NCBI RefSeq assembly: GCF_900115755.1
Contig: NZ_FOXQ01000001.1
Coordinates: forward strand, 992,001 to 1,056,000
DNA: 64,000 nt
Direction of reading: 5' to 3'
From: Parafilimonas terrae
Lineage (GTDB): Bacteria; Bacteroidota; Bacteroidia; Chitinophagales; Chitinophagaceae
Part shown: one piece after another, positions 35,518-45,468 of the stretch
Position numbering within the stretch: position 1 is the first letter of the stretch
Layout: every line of letters starts with the position of its first letter
Program-made: the position numbers and the translations under genes
Notes under the pieces: generated by a model
Database searches by the model: none
The model's input: the letters and a program-made list of their open reading frames with translations, nothing else
Told to the model about the DNA's origin: nothing

Positions 35518-37671
35518 ATGAAGCTAGCTTTGGTATTTCAATTCAGCACGGTTGTGTCACTCCCTTCTGCTGCATATTTTTATGGCAGCAGTTGCCTCAA
35601 TTCCAGGTCAGCAAAATATTCATTAAGGTTTTCTTTATTTTTTATTTTTTTCTGCCTGATGTCTGCTTCCACCAGTGCTCAAACTGATTCTGCTAAAAGA
35701 TCTGCCGATACGGCCATACTGGAGCCCGTAACCGTAACCGCGTTTGGTGGCGCCGCCAACTGGAAAGATGCTCCTGCCACCATATCCATTATTGGCAAAT
35801 CGCAACTTGAACGATTCGATAATAAAACATTGGTGCCCGTTTTTAATGCCGTAGCCGGGGTAAGAATGGAAGAAAGAAGCCCGGGCAGTTACCGGCTTTC
35901 CATACGGGGCAGCCTGCTGCGCTCACCATTTGGTGTGAGAAACATAAAAGTTTACTGGAATAATATCCCGCTTACCGATGCCGGTGGCAATACTTATTTA
36001 AATCTTATTGATATCAGCCAGCTTTCTTCTGTTGAAATAATTAAAGGCCCTGCCAGCAGCTTATATGGCGCCAATACCGGCGGTGCGGTTTTGCTGAAAA
36101 CAAATCCTTCGTCCATGCAGAAGACCTTTAGCGCCAATGTGGAAACCGGCTCGTATAACTTACTGAATGAGCAGCTCGTTTTCAATCACCAGTCTAAAAA
36201 ACTTAATTTCAGCATACAACAGAGTCATTATCAAAATAATGGTTACAGGCAGCAAAGCGCTATGCGCAAAGATGCTGTGCAATTGAGCATGGACTGGAAT
36301 ATGAGCAACAAAGAACAATTATCTGCCCTGTTATTTTACACTGATCTTCATTATGAAACACCCGGCGGCATCACCAAAGCACAAATGGATTCTTTGCCAA
36401 CGTTAGCCAGGCAGCCAACAACAACCCTTCCAGGCGCTGTTCAGCAAAAGGCAGGAATTTATAATAAAACAGGTTTTGCCGGGCTAAGCCTTCGTTCCGT
36501 TTTTAATAACCTCTGGAGTAATACTACTTCGGTAACCGTAAACCACACTGGTTTTAAAAACCCGTTTATTACAAACTATGAAAAACGGGGCGAATCAAAC
36601 TATGGTGCAAGAACTGTATTTGAAATGAATGCTTTGAAAATAAAATGGCTTACCGGGGCAGAATGGCAGCAGAATATTTCAAATATCAACAACTGCGGAA
36701 ACAACAGCGGGAAACCCGGTGATTTATTGTATAACGACAAAGTACAGGTTACGCAATATCTTTTGTTTACACAGGTGAATGTAAAGTTTAGAAAATTGCT
36801 CGTGCAGGCGGGGTTAAGCGCCAACCGGCAGTTATTAAAATACAACCGCATTTCAGACAGTGTTTATAATTACTGGCAGCATCAAAACACAAATATGCTG
36901 TGGGCGCCAAGACTTAGCCTGCTTTATTCGGTTAATAATAATCTTGCATTATTTGCAATAGCCTCAAAGGGTTTTTCGCCGCCCACATTGGCAGAAGTAC
37001 GGCCTTCTACCAACCAGTTTTATAACCTTCAGCCAGAATATGGATGGAATTATGAGGCGGGCATTAAAGGTTCGGCATTGCAGAAGCGCATTGAGTTCAG
37101 CGCCTCTGTTTACAGTTTTAACTTAAAGAATGCCATCGTTGCGCAAACAGACAGCACAGGTGCAGACTATTTTGTAAATTCAGGCGGAACGCAGCAGCCA
37201 GGTTTTGAGATATGGCTGAATGGATTTCTGGTTAGGAATAACCACCGGTTCATTAAAACAGTTTCGGTTTCAAACAGTTTTGCTTATCAGCCATACAAAT
37301 TCAATAATTATATTACCGGGGCAAAAGATTTCTCAGGCAACCATCTTACCGGCGTTCCAAAAAATGTAAATGTTACCACGCTTGATATTTATACAATGCC
37401 GGGACTATACTTGAACGCCAACTTTAATTTTACTTCAGCCATACCGCTTACAGACGCCAATGATGTGTATGCTGAAAATTATAAATTGCTCCAGCTAAAG
37501 CTCGGGTTTAAAAAGCTATTCGGTAAAACCCTGCTTGATTTTTATTTTGGTGTTGATAACCTTTTAAATGAAAATTACAGTTTAGGAAACGACCTGAATG
37601 CAATTGGCGGCAGGTATTTTAATCCTTCACCACTGAGAAATTATTTTGGCGGCGTGAAACTGGAATTATAG
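35518..37671 (+). CDS. TonB-dependent outer-membrane receptor
   Basis: The 717-residue receptor has a plug domain (about 60-190: EPVTVTAFG, TISIIGKSQLERF, IRGS, IEIIKGPASSLYGANTGG) and a 22-strand-type barrel ending with an aromatic-rich segment. I place the start at the ATG at 35518 because the earlier frame runs through a terminator. The N-terminus is unusual: a 30-residue lead comes before the hydrophobic stretch FSLFFIFFCLMSASTSAQ that looks like the real signal core. No carboxypeptidase-like domain and no SusD partner are present, so a metal chelate or cofactor is a likelier ligand than a glycan. Confidence 0.87.
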   Translation: MKLALVFQFSTVVSLPSAAYFYGSSCLNSRSAKYSLRFSLFFIFFCLMSASTSAQTDSAKRSADTAILEPVTVTAFGGAANWKDAPATISIIGKSQLERFDNKTLVPVFNAVAGVRMEERSPGSYRLSIRGSLLRSPFGVRNIKVYWNNIPLTDAGGNTYLNLIDISQLSSVEIIKGPASSLYGANTGGAVLLKTNPSSMQKTFSANVETGSYNLLNEQLVFNHQSKKLNFSIQQSHYQNNGYRQQSAMRKDAVQLSMDWNMSNKEQLSALLFYTDLHYETPGGITKAQMDSLPTLARQPTTTLPGAVQQKAGIYNKTGFAGLSLRSVFNNLWSNTTSVTVNHTGFKNPFITNYEKRGESNYGARTVFEMNALKIKWLTGAEWQQNISNINNCGNNSGKPGDLLYNDKVQVTQYLLFTQVNVKFRKLLVQAGLSANRQLLKYNRISDSVYNYWQHQNTNMLWAPRLSLLYSVNNNLALFAIASKGFSPPTLAEVRPSTNQFYNLQPEYGWNYEAGIKGSALQKRIEFSASVYSFNLKNAIVAQTDSTGADYFVNSGGTQQPGFEIWLNGFLVRNNHRFIKTVSVSNSFAYQPYKFNNYITGAKDFSGNHLTGVPKNVNVTTLDIYTMPGLYLNANFNFTSAIPLTDANDVYAENYKLLQLKLGFKKLFGKTLLDFYFGVDNLLNENYSLGNDLNAIGGRYFNPSPLRNYFGGVKLEL

Positions 37672-37698
37672 AATAATTCATCAATTAACTCCAATAAT

Positions 37699-37724
37699 AA
37701 AGGCCACCTGCGCAGGTGGCCTTT
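37699..37724. terminator. Palindromic bidirectional terminator
   Basis: AAAGGCCACCTGC and GCAGGTGGCCTTT form a perfect 26-bp palindrome between the convergent receptor and gldJ genes. The loop must come from the central bases. Confidence 0.85.
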
Positions 37725-37743
37725 ATCTTATCATGATTTATTC

Positions 37744-39309
37744 TTATCTCTTTTGCCTCCTCTTAGGGAAGAAGTTACCTGTTTTGGTTTTAGTAGATCC
37801 TGATTCGGGAGCCCCATAATGCGTCATGGCGCAACGGAAGCCAATGGTGGCGCTGCTCTCATATTCTTCATAAAAACGGCGGGCGCCGGGGCTTAGCCAG
37901 TAAGGCATATCAAGCCAGCTTCCACCCTTTATAACCCTGCTTTGGTCGCTGATTAAAGTTGTAACACCATATCCATAAAATACGCGGCTGGCAGAATCAC
38001 CATCCAAGTAATTAATAGCATAAGAACGCTGGTAATTGCGGCGATCAGCCAAAGCTGAATCGTTCTCAGGAATCATTTTAATGCGGCCCAGGCTATCCCT
38101 CATATTTCCTTCGCCACCGCTTTTGTCAACCTGCATAAAAACGTTACCGCGGTAAGGGTTAATATCATCCACATCTAATAATGAATTAGGCCTGTAAACA
38201 TCAGCCACCCATTCGCTCACATTTCCGCTCATATTATAAAGGCCAAAGCCATTTGGAAAGAAAGAGGTAACAGAAGCCGGTATTGCAGAACGGTCGTTCA
38301 AGCCACCGGAAACACCCATATAGTCACCATTTCCACGTTTAAAGTTGGCCAGCATGGCACCTTGCATAGCGCCTTTTTTGGTAGCGCGCAGGTTATCGTA
38401 GCCATCATTTTTCCAGGCATATATCTGCTTATTGGCAATCAATTCTTCCCCTCTTTTCTTTTCGCTTCTGCGCGGCGCAGGGTTTTCACTTACTAAACCT
38501 AAAGCTGCATATTCCCATTCCGCTTCTGTTGGAAGGCGGTAATCAGGGAATAAAATGCCATCTTCAAAAGCAACGGTCGTTCTTGGCCTGCCCTGGGCAT
38601 CTTTTAATGGGTTCTTTTTCGGTTTGCCCGGAACGCCTTCATATTCACCCATTAAATAGGATTTTGTATTGAAATTGTCCTGGCCGCCGCCATTCATTTC
38701 CTGCTTAATCAGGTTTTTATTTTGATAACCGGATTTTATTAAAGCAAGTTCATTCACCCTGTCAGTACGCCAGATGCAGAAATCATGGGCCTGTCTCCAG
38801 GTTACGCCAACTACAGGGTAATAATTATAAGAAGGATGGCGGAAATAATATTCAACATAAGGCTCATTATAAGCCAGTTCGCTGCGCCAAACAAGCGTAT
38901 CGGGTTTTGCGCCCTGAACTACGGCTTCATACTGAGGATCGGAAAATACGTTTTCAATCCAGTGAATATATTCCCGGTAATGAACGTTTGCTACTTCCGT
39001 CTTATCTATAAAAAAAGAATTAACTGTAACGCGGCGTGGGAAGTTGTTATTATCGCCCATTACATCCTCTTCAGTTGAGCCCATGGTGAAAGTACCGCCC
39101 TGCACAAACACAAGGCCGGGCCCGGTTTTAATATCTTTAGGTTTGGCCACGTAATAACCACCCTGATCTTTATCATTATAGTGCCAGCCGGTTACATCAC
39201 TGGTACCATCCTTTTTTTTCCAGGAACTTTTGCTTCCACCCTTTTTGCAGGAAACCAGCAGGCCGGCAAGCAAAAAAGTGTACATCGAAAATTTAAGCAG
39301 CCTTATCAT
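37744..39309 (-). CDS. gldJ: Gliding-motility / type IX secretion lipoprotein GldJ
   Basis: A lipobox LLVSC gives lipidated C21. A formylglycine-generating-enzyme (SUMF1) fold follows: TGPGLVFVQGGTFTMGSTEED, DKTEVANVHYREY, YRLPTEAEWEYAA, NMSGNVSEWVADVYRP and GFRCAMTHYG at the end. The ordering and wording match GldJ more closely than GldK. GldJ stabilises the gliding and type IX secretion machinery under the outer membrane and is not thought to be catalytic. Length 521 residues. It agrees with the type IX sorting domain found at 31.4 kb. The C-terminus is basic. Confidence 0.82.
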   Translation of the reverse strand: MIRLLKFSMYTFLLAGLLVSCKKGGSKSSWKKKDGTSDVTGWHYNDKDQGGYYVAKPKDIKTGPGLVFVQGGTFTMGSTEEDVMGDNNNFPRRVTVNSFFIDKTEVANVHYREYIHWIENVFSDPQYEAVVQGAKPDTLVWRSELAYNEPYVEYYFRHPSYNYYPVVGVTWRQAHDFCIWRTDRVNELALIKSGYQNKNLIKQEMNGGGQDNFNTKSYLMGEYEGVPGKPKKNPLKDAQGRPRTTVAFEDGILFPDYRLPTEAEWEYAALGLVSENPAPRRSEKKRGEELIANKQIYAWKNDGYDNLRATKKGAMQGAMLANFKRGNGDYMGVSGGLNDRSAIPASVTSFFPNGFGLYNMSGNVSEWVADVYRPNSLLDVDDINPYRGNVFMQVDKSGGEGNMRDSLGRIKMIPENDSALADRRNYQRSYAINYLDGDSASRVFYGYGVTTLISDQSRVIKGGSWLDMPYWLSPGARRFYEEYESSATIGFRCAMTHYGAPESGSTKTKTGNFFPKRRQKR

Positions 39310-39465
39310 TTTTGAAAATTAATCTTTTAGAATCTAAAACAACGATATAAAGTTTGAAATATTGCGCACAATTATAAACAAATTTGTAAAGCGTCCAAAC
39401 ATGCTTTGGCCTTTCATAGAAAAGGTTGAACTTATAAATCAATCACTTGTATAATTATTGCGGAT

Positions 39466-40146
39466 TTAAAACATCAAATTTAATCCACCGGGTTTATATT
39501 TTACTGCAAATATTTGTTTTAAAACCGCTGAAACTTCTGCCGCATTTTCTATTATCATTAAATGTCCTCCATTATTTATTACAAAGTTTGGCTTAATAAA
39601 CCGCATCGGAAGCAGCCTGTCGTTGCTGCCATGTACATGAAAAACGTTAGAAGGGATTATTTTATTTTTCCAGGAAACAATTGCGCCAATGGCCCATTTA
39701 TAAAAATGCATATTTGCCTTATCTACTACCGTTTTTTCATATTGCCTGCTCAATTCAGAACCAGCGCCCAGGAAATATTCCTGTACTGCCAATGTTTGCT
39801 TTATCAGGCTGTATGTCAGAACCTTATAAACAGGTATGTGACGGAGAATTTTCCAGTAAAATGGCAGTTCTTTCTTGGTTTTAGCGCTTGAAATGATAAT
39901 AACATTTGCTTTTGGGAGCTGTTTTGCAATTTCTGTGGCCAGCATGCCGCCAAACGAGAGGCCAATAATCATCGGATCTTCTTCGCCAATAAATTTCTCT
40001 TTGAGACGGCTGGCATAAGCTTCCAGGGCTTCGCCCGGCAGCGGGTTTATCCAACTGATAAAAACAGGACGGGCAAAAGATAAATCGAGGTATTGAAATA
40101 CCCTTTCATCTGCGCCCAACCCCGAAATGCAATAAAGGTTTTGCAT
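39466..40146 (-). CDS. Small alpha/beta hydrolase
   Basis: This 226-residue hydrolase has the nucleophile elbow GLSFGG (about 62-67), a D in HVHGSNDRLLP (near 175) and the histidine in NNGGHLMI (near 195), making a Ser-Asp-His triad. There is no signal peptide. Its ATG overlaps the tyrS stop by one base (TAATG), so the two are translated together. A link to tyrosyl-tRNA charging is not expected, and the substrate is unknown. Confidence 0.82.
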   Translation of the reverse strand: MQNLYCISGLGADERVFQYLDLSFARPVFISWINPLPGEALEAYASRLKEKFIGEEDPMIIGLSFGGMLATEIAKQLPKANVIIISSAKTKKELPFYWKILRHIPVYKVLTYSLIKQTLAVQEYFLGAGSELSRQYEKTVVDKANMHFYKWAIGAIVSWKNKIIPSNVFHVHGSNDRLLPMRFIKPNFVINNGGHLMIIENAAEVSAVLKQIFAVKYKPGGLNLMF

Positions 40147-41423
40147 TAGCCAACTTTAACCAGGTAATAGTTTTTCTTGCCTTTCTGTACTAATAAGTAT
40201 TTGCTATGCAGCAACTTATCAGAAGCAATAACCAAACTGGCATCTTCAACCTTTTTGCGGTTAATGCTTATACCGCCGTTCTGAATCATTTTTTTGGCTT
40301 CACCACGGCTCGGGAAAATATTAGTTTCAGTGAGAAAAGAAATTACATCAATACCGCTTTTTACTTTATCTCCATCATAATCAATCTTAACAACGCCTTC
40401 CATGCCCTCGAGGTCGTCTTCACTTAAACTTTCAGCCGGTGCTGATTGATTGGCAAATAATTTTTCAGTTGTTTCTATTGCTTGTTTTAAACCTTCTTCG
40501 CCATGCACAAATAGCGTAACTTCTTTTGCAAGCGTTTTCTGCAGCAGGCGTTGAGCGGCATTTTCATCATGTTGCTGTATGAGCGTTTCTATTGCTTCTT
40601 TTGGTAAAAAAGTAAAGATTTTGATCCATTTCTTGGCGTCATCATCAGCAGCGTTTAACCAAAACTGGTAAAAATGGTAGGGCGAGGTTTTTTCTGCATC
40701 CAGCCACACATTTCCTTTTTCACTTTTGCCAAATTTGCCGCCATCTGCTTTTTTAAGCAGCGGGCAGGTAAAAGCAAAAGCCTCGCCGCCGGCTTTACGA
40801 CGTATTAATTCCGCGCCGGTTGTTATATTTCCCCACTGGTCGCTGCCACCCATTTGCAGTTTGCAATTGTGGTTTTTATATAACCAATAAAAATCGTAAC
40901 CCTGGATAAGCTGGTAAGTGAATTCTGTAAAGCTTATGCCGTTTTCACTCTCAATTCTTTTCTTTACGCTATCCTTTGCCATCATATAATTTACGGTAAT
41001 GTGTTTACCCGTATCGCGTATAAAATCGAGGAAACTCATTCCTTTAAACCAATCGTAATTGTTTACCATTACAGCGGCATTGGGTTTACTTTCATCAAAC
41101 TGCAGAAATTTTGCCAGTTGCTTTTGTATGCCATCCTGGTTGCGTTGCAAAACATCTTCACTCAGTAAATTACGTTCTTCGCTTTTGCCGGTAGGGTCGC
41201 CAATCATGCCTGTGGCGCCGCCCACCAATGCATACGGCTTATGACCGGCTTTTTGCAGATGCACCAATAATAAAATAGGAACAAGACTGCCAATGTGCAG
41301 GCTTTCGGCAGTAGGGTCAAAACCAATATAGGCCGATGTTTGCTCCTTCAATAATTGCTCTTCTGTGCCAGGCATAATATCCTGTATCATTCCGCGCCAG
41401 CGCAATTCTTCAATCAGGTTCAT
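40146..41423 (-). CDS. tyrS: Tyrosyl-tRNA synthetase
   Basis: It attaches tyrosine to tRNA-Tyr. The class I signature appears as HIGS at residues 43-46 and the KMSKS equivalent as KFGKS (about 231-235). GFDPTAESLHIGSL and QGYDFYWLYKNHNCKLQMGGSDQWGN are family blocks. An S4-type RNA-binding domain ends the 425-residue protein. The ATG at 41423 is supported by a TATTTTTG promoter element 17 bases upstream. It leads a two-gene unit with the hydrolase. Confidence 0.96.
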   Translation of the reverse strand: MNLIEELRWRGMIQDIMPGTEEQLLKEQTSAYIGFDPTAESLHIGSLVPILLLVHLQKAGHKPYALVGGATGMIGDPTGKSEERNLLSEDVLQRNQDGIQKQLAKFLQFDESKPNAAVMVNNYDWFKGMSFLDFIRDTGKHITVNYMMAKDSVKKRIESENGISFTEFTYQLIQGYDFYWLYKNHNCKLQMGGSDQWGNITTGAELIRRKAGGEAFAFTCPLLKKADGGKFGKSEKGNVWLDAEKTSPYHFYQFWLNAADDDAKKWIKIFTFLPKEAIETLIQQHDENAAQRLLQKTLAKEVTLFVHGEEGLKQAIETTEKLFANQSAPAESLSEDDLEGMEGVVKIDYDGDKVKSGIDVISFLTETNIFPSRGEAKKMIQNGGISINRKKVEDASLVIASDKLLHSKYLLVQKGKKNYYLVKVG

Positions 41424-41439
41424 TTCAAAAAAATTTGTG

Positions 41440-41447
41440 CAAAAATA
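41440..41447 (-). promoter_or_regulatory. Promoter -7 element for tyrS
   Basis: The minus strand reads TATTTTTG, exact to TAnnTTTG, giving a leader of about 13 bases. No clear -33 TTG was seen. Confidence 0.5.
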
Positions 41448-41495
41448 AGGGAGCGGGCTATTCTAATACTGGCAGGCAGAACAAGCGCAGCGCAT

Positions 41496-41936
41496 TTACA
41501 ATTTCAAATCACAATTTATTTCTATGTCATTAATTACAGCTCCACGCATTTTATAAAATTCAATCGCCTTTTTATTCCAGTTTGATACCTGCCATCTTAA
41601 CTTTTTGCAATTTTCTTCTTTTGCTGTTGCAATCAGTTGATCCAATAATTTGCTTCCGATACCCAAGCCACGATATTTTTCTAAAACATACAAGTCATCT
41701 AAGTATATAGCCTTGCCCGTCCATGAATAATATGCAATAAACCATGTAGCAAAAGCAACTATTTTTTTATTATTATCTACTGCAATAAAGCAATTGAAGC
41801 AATCTTTATCCTGCAACATTTGTTCGGGAGTTATCGTAACTTTTTCGGGAGTTTTAATAAATGTTGAAAATTCTCTGATGAGCCTGTAAATCTCCTCAAA
41901 ATCTTCAGGTTCTGCTTTTCTTATAATTATTTCCAT
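41496..41936 (-). CDS. GNAT-family N-acetyltransferase
   Basis: The 146-residue protein shows the acetyl-CoA loop EKYRGLGIGSKLL (about 88-100) and the later NWNKKAIEFYKMRGA block. The wording IYLDDLYVLEKYRGLGIG recalls the diamine (spermidine/thialysine) acetyltransferase branch. Its start is next to the kinase stop codon with no spacer, so it is probably cotranslated with that gene. The substrate is unproven. Confidence 0.82.
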   Translation of the reverse strand: MEIIIRKAEPEDFEEIYRLIREFSTFIKTPEKVTITPEQMLQDKDCFNCFIAVDNNKKIVAFATWFIAYYSWTGKAIYLDDLYVLEKYRGLGIGSKLLDQLIATAKEENCKKLRWQVSNWNKKAIEFYKMRGAVINDIEINCDLKL

Positions 41937-43433
41937 TTAATTTATTGCAGTTAATTCAGCGAAAACGTTTTTCAACTTCCCATACAAATCATTATAAACG
42001 GTAAAGTATTTTTTATATATGCGATGATTGGCCGCTGAAGGCTTAACCGTTTTTACATTTTGCAAAAACATTTTGGCGGCTGCCAGGCTCTTTACGTTTC
42101 CCAACGCCTTCCTGCCAATGAAAGCTGCGCCCAGCGCCGATGCGTCTGCGGCTTCATTCAGCATTATTTTTTTGCCGGAAATATCTGCAAGTAACTGCAC
42201 CCAAACTTCCGATTTCAGAATGCCCCCGCTTAAGTAAATATTTTTAATGTTACCGCTGGTTTCTTCCAGTGCCAGCAACACATCTACCACAGCAAAACAA
42301 ACACCTTCCAGCGCAGCCCGTATAATATGCGCTTCCGTGTGTGTTTCTGTTAATCCGATAAAACAGCCTTTGGCATTCTCGTCCCAAACCGGGGCCCTTT
42401 CGCCAAGAATGTATGGTAAAAAGATCAACCCGTTACTGCCGGGCTTAACGGCCGCAGCCGATTTAAATAATACGTCAAGCTGTTTTTCATCCCTGAAAGG
42501 CTGTTTTAAAATTTTTTCAACCAGCCATTGCAGCACAATGCCGCCATTATTTAAGGCGCCGCCTGTTATATAAGCTCCATCGCCGATGTAATAACAAAAA
42601 AGCCTTTGCTTTTTATCAATTAAAAATTTGTTTGATGTTATGCGCACCGCTCCGCTTGTGCCCACCGTAACTGCCGCGTTGTTTGCATTAACGATGCCGC
42701 AGCCCAGGTTAGCCAATGCGCCGTCGCTGGCGCCAAGCACAAAAGGGATTTCTTTTTTGAGTTTCAGTTTCTTTTTTATGGGAGAAAGCAAGGCTGTTTC
42801 ATAATGTTCAACCGGCTTTAATTCAGAAAGTTGCTCTTTTGTAATATCTGCAAGTCTCAATGCTTCGCCGTACCAGCAAATATTTTTTGCATCCATTAAA
42901 CCCGTGGCGGCAGCAATGGAATGATCAATTATATATTTACCAAAGAGCTTAAAAAAAATATATTCTTTGATGGAAATGAATTTATGCGCCCGGCGGAATA
43001 TAGCTTTCTGCTCTGCTTTCAGCCACATCAATTTGCATAAAGGCGACATGGCATGAATGGGAACGCCTGTGGCTTTGTATAATTTTTTTGCAAGATTTTT
43101 CTTTTCAAGCGCCTGTGCATATTTGGCGCTGCGCAGGTCAGCCCAGGTTATCATATTTATTAAAGGCACCCCGTTTTTATCAACGGCGAGAAAACTATGC
43201 ATAGCTGCGCTAAACGATACGCAGGCAATATTTTCTTCCCCGCAAAAACGTATCGATTGCTGAAGCAGCTTTACAACCGCGTTAAAAATGGTGACTGCAT
43301 TTTGTTCATTCCAACCCTGCCTGGGCGTTATAGGCGTGGTGGCATATTCAAAAGTTTTTAAAGCTTTTAAATCCGTGCCGGTTATAACAGCCTTGCAATT
43401 GGAAGTGCCAATATCAATTGCGATTATATTCAT
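41937..43433 (-). CDS. FGGY-family carbohydrate kinase, probably gluconokinase
   Basis: This 498-residue sugar kinase has the first phosphate loop AIDIGTSNCKAV, the substrate stretch SAAMHSFLAVDKNG...MITWADLRS, and the catalytic aspartate in GASDGALANLG. The ATP-site block is TVGTSGAVR and the signature GERAPVWDENAKGCFIGL. MHS and WADLRS fit gluconokinase/xylulokinase-type members. A GMC dehydrogenase with a gluconate-dehydrogenase-like partner is encoded divergently next door, which favours gluconate. Xylulose cannot be excluded. Confidence 0.8.
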   Translation of the reverse strand: MNIIAIDIGTSNCKAVITGTDLKALKTFEYATTPITPRQGWNEQNAVTIFNAVVKLLQQSIRFCGEENIACVSFSAAMHSFLAVDKNGVPLINMITWADLRSAKYAQALEKKNLAKKLYKATGVPIHAMSPLCKLMWLKAEQKAIFRRAHKFISIKEYIFFKLFGKYIIDHSIAAATGLMDAKNICWYGEALRLADITKEQLSELKPVEHYETALLSPIKKKLKLKKEIPFVLGASDGALANLGCGIVNANNAAVTVGTSGAVRITSNKFLIDKKQRLFCYYIGDGAYITGGALNNGGIVLQWLVEKILKQPFRDEKQLDVLFKSAAAVKPGSNGLIFLPYILGERAPVWDENAKGCFIGLTETHTEAHIIRAALEGVCFAVVDVLLALEETSGNIKNIYLSGGILKSEVWVQLLADISGKKIMLNEAADASALGAAFIGRKALGNVKSLAAAKMFLQNVKTVKPSAANHRIYKKYFTVYNDLYGKLKNVFAELTAIN

Positions 43434-43585
43434 TATACATAGTTAACTGCGGAATGATGCAATAACGCTTTTGTGCTCCAATCTTATTCAATTCTCAACG
43501 GTTTATTAAAACGAAAATAAAAAAGCATGCGGTTAAAGAGTAATACTTATTTTAGCCTTTCTAACGAAAAATCCAAAATAACAAG

Positions 43586-45322
43586 ATGGGCACGCTTCAG
43601 GTTAAGAAAAATCCGAAAAAATATGATGCTGTAATTGTTGGCTCCGGTGCAGGTGGCGGCATGGCAACGTATGTTCTGGCAAAAGCCGGTTTAAAAGTTT
43701 GTTTAATTGAAGCAGGACCAATGTATGATCCTGCTAAAAATAGTAACCAGTTGCAGCCGCCATGGGCTTCACCAAGAAGGGGCCGCGGCACAAAATTCAG
43801 GCCGTTTGGCGACTTTGACGGGTGCTACTGGGCCTGGCAAATTGACGGCGAACCTTATACGCATGTTGATGACACAAAATGGAACTGGTGGCGCGCAAGA
43901 ATGTTGGGTGGCAGAACCAATCACTGGGGCAGGATTACCCTGCGGTTTGGCCCCAGGGATTTTAAAAGGCGCGACATTGACGGGCTTGGCGATAACTGGC
44001 CTATTAGTTATGATGATATTAAACCTTATTATGATAAAGTAGAATCGCTTATTGGTGTATTTGGCACCAATGAAGGTTTGCCTAACGATCCGGACGGCGT
44101 GTTTTTACCGCCGCCAAAACCACGTTTGCATGAAATGCTGATTAAAAAAGCAGGCACCTCACTCGGCATTCCGGTAATTCCTTCGCGTTTATCTATTCTT
44201 ACCAAAAAAATAAATGATGAACGCGGCCAGTGTTTTTACTGTGCCCAGTGCGGCAGGAGCTGTAAAGTGTATGCTGACTTTTCATCTTCATCCGTATTAA
44301 TTATCCCGGCCTTAAAAACCGGCAATGTTGATTTACTTACCAACTGCATGGCGCGTGAGGTAATCACAAACAAAGAAGGCCTGGCAACCGGCGTTTCGTA
44401 TGTGAATAAAGAAGATATGCAGGAATACGTGGTGGAAGGCAGGACTGTAATATTGGCTGCCAGCGCCTGCGAAAGTGCAAGGTTGCTGTTAAACTCAAAG
44501 TCAACGAGGCATTCGGCCGGTTTGGCTAATTCAAGTGGCGTGGTAGGGAAATATTTACATGACTCAACCGGTGCTGATATGGGTGGTTACCTGCCAAATC
44601 TTTTTGGCCGTAAGCGCTACAATGAAGATGGCGTAGGCGGCATGCACGTTTATACGCCCTGGTGGCTGGATAATAAAAAGCTCGATTTTCCCCGTGGTTA
44701 TCATATTGAATATGGTGGCGGCATGGATCAGCCGGCTTATGGCTTTGGCTGGAATATTCAAAACATTAACGGTAAGCAGGTAGCTACAAGAACTAAAAAA
44801 GAAGCAGGCGGCTACGGTAAATCGCTGAAAGAAGATTACCGCTTTTTTTATGGCGCTTCGGTTGGCATGGCCGGCCGCGGCGAAGCGTTGGCGCTGGAAA
44901 GCAATTACTGCGAAATTGACCCCACTACGGTTGACAAATATGGCATTCCCGTTCTTCGTTTCAATGTAAAAAACAGCGAATACGAAATAAAACAGGCCAA
45001 ACACATGAAGGAAACCTTCAAGGAAATTTTAACCGAAATGGGTGCCGTTATTACTTATGGCGACGACGGGCCGGAAAATAATTACGGCTTGCACGACCCC
45101 GGCGTTATTATTCATGAAGCTGGTACAGTAAGAATGGGCAGTAACCCCAAAACTTCTGCCCTTAATGAATGGTGCCAGGCGCATGATGCCAAAAATGTTT
45201 TTTGTGTGGATGGCGGAGCATTTGTTTCACAGGCAGATAAAAACATTACGCATACCATTCTTGCTTTATCGTGGAGGGCGAGCGATTATATCGTTGACCA
45301 GATGAAGAAACAAAATTTATAA
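43586..45322 (+). CDS. GMC-family FAD-dependent oxidoreductase
   Basis: The FAD dinucleotide loop is GSGAGGG (19-25). Later blocks include MLGGRTNHWGR and the C-terminal HEAGTVRMG and FVSQADKNITHTILALSW with the catalytic-site histidine/asparagine. Residues 216-226 hold CX2CX2CX3C (C216, C219, C222, C226), an iron-sulfur-type pattern. Bacterial FAD-glucose and fructose dehydrogenases use a cluster near this point to pass electrons on. No signal peptide is present, but the next gene has one. Length 578 residues. A sugar or sugar-acid substrate is likely. Confidence 0.88.
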   Translation: MGTLQVKKNPKKYDAVIVGSGAGGGMATYVLAKAGLKVCLIEAGPMYDPAKNSNQLQPPWASPRRGRGTKFRPFGDFDGCYWAWQIDGEPYTHVDDTKWNWWRARMLGGRTNHWGRITLRFGPRDFKRRDIDGLGDNWPISYDDIKPYYDKVESLIGVFGTNEGLPNDPDGVFLPPPKPRLHEMLIKKAGTSLGIPVIPSRLSILTKKINDERGQCFYCAQCGRSCKVYADFSSSSVLIIPALKTGNVDLLTNCMAREVITNKEGLATGVSYVNKEDMQEYVVEGRTVILAASACESARLLLNSKSTRHSAGLANSSGVVGKYLHDSTGADMGGYLPNLFGRKRYNEDGVGGMHVYTPWWLDNKKLDFPRGYHIEYGGGMDQPAYGFGWNIQNINGKQVATRTKKEAGGYGKSLKEDYRFFYGASVGMAGRGEALALESNYCEIDPTTVDKYGIPVLRFNVKNSEYEIKQAKHMKETFKEILTEMGAVITYGDDGPENNYGLHDPGVIIHEAGTVRMGSNPKTSALNEWCQAHDAKNVFCVDGGAFVSQADKNITHTILALSWRASDYIVDQMKKQNL

Positions 45323-45468
45323 CCACGATTATAAACTGATTTTTCTGGTTTGCCTGACAGGACATATCAATCAGGCAACTCATTAATAAATAATTTTAAA
45401 TTTATTTCTGTGCTGATCTTCACTAAAGACAATCAGGATCATCACACAAATCGTATAAAATCCCGGTC

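Noticed and set aside
45350-45378. Hairpin between the GMC gene and its partner as a terminator
   Set aside because: TTGCCTGA/TCAGGCAA pair over 8 bp but no T-run follows, and the two genes are expected to be cotranscribed.
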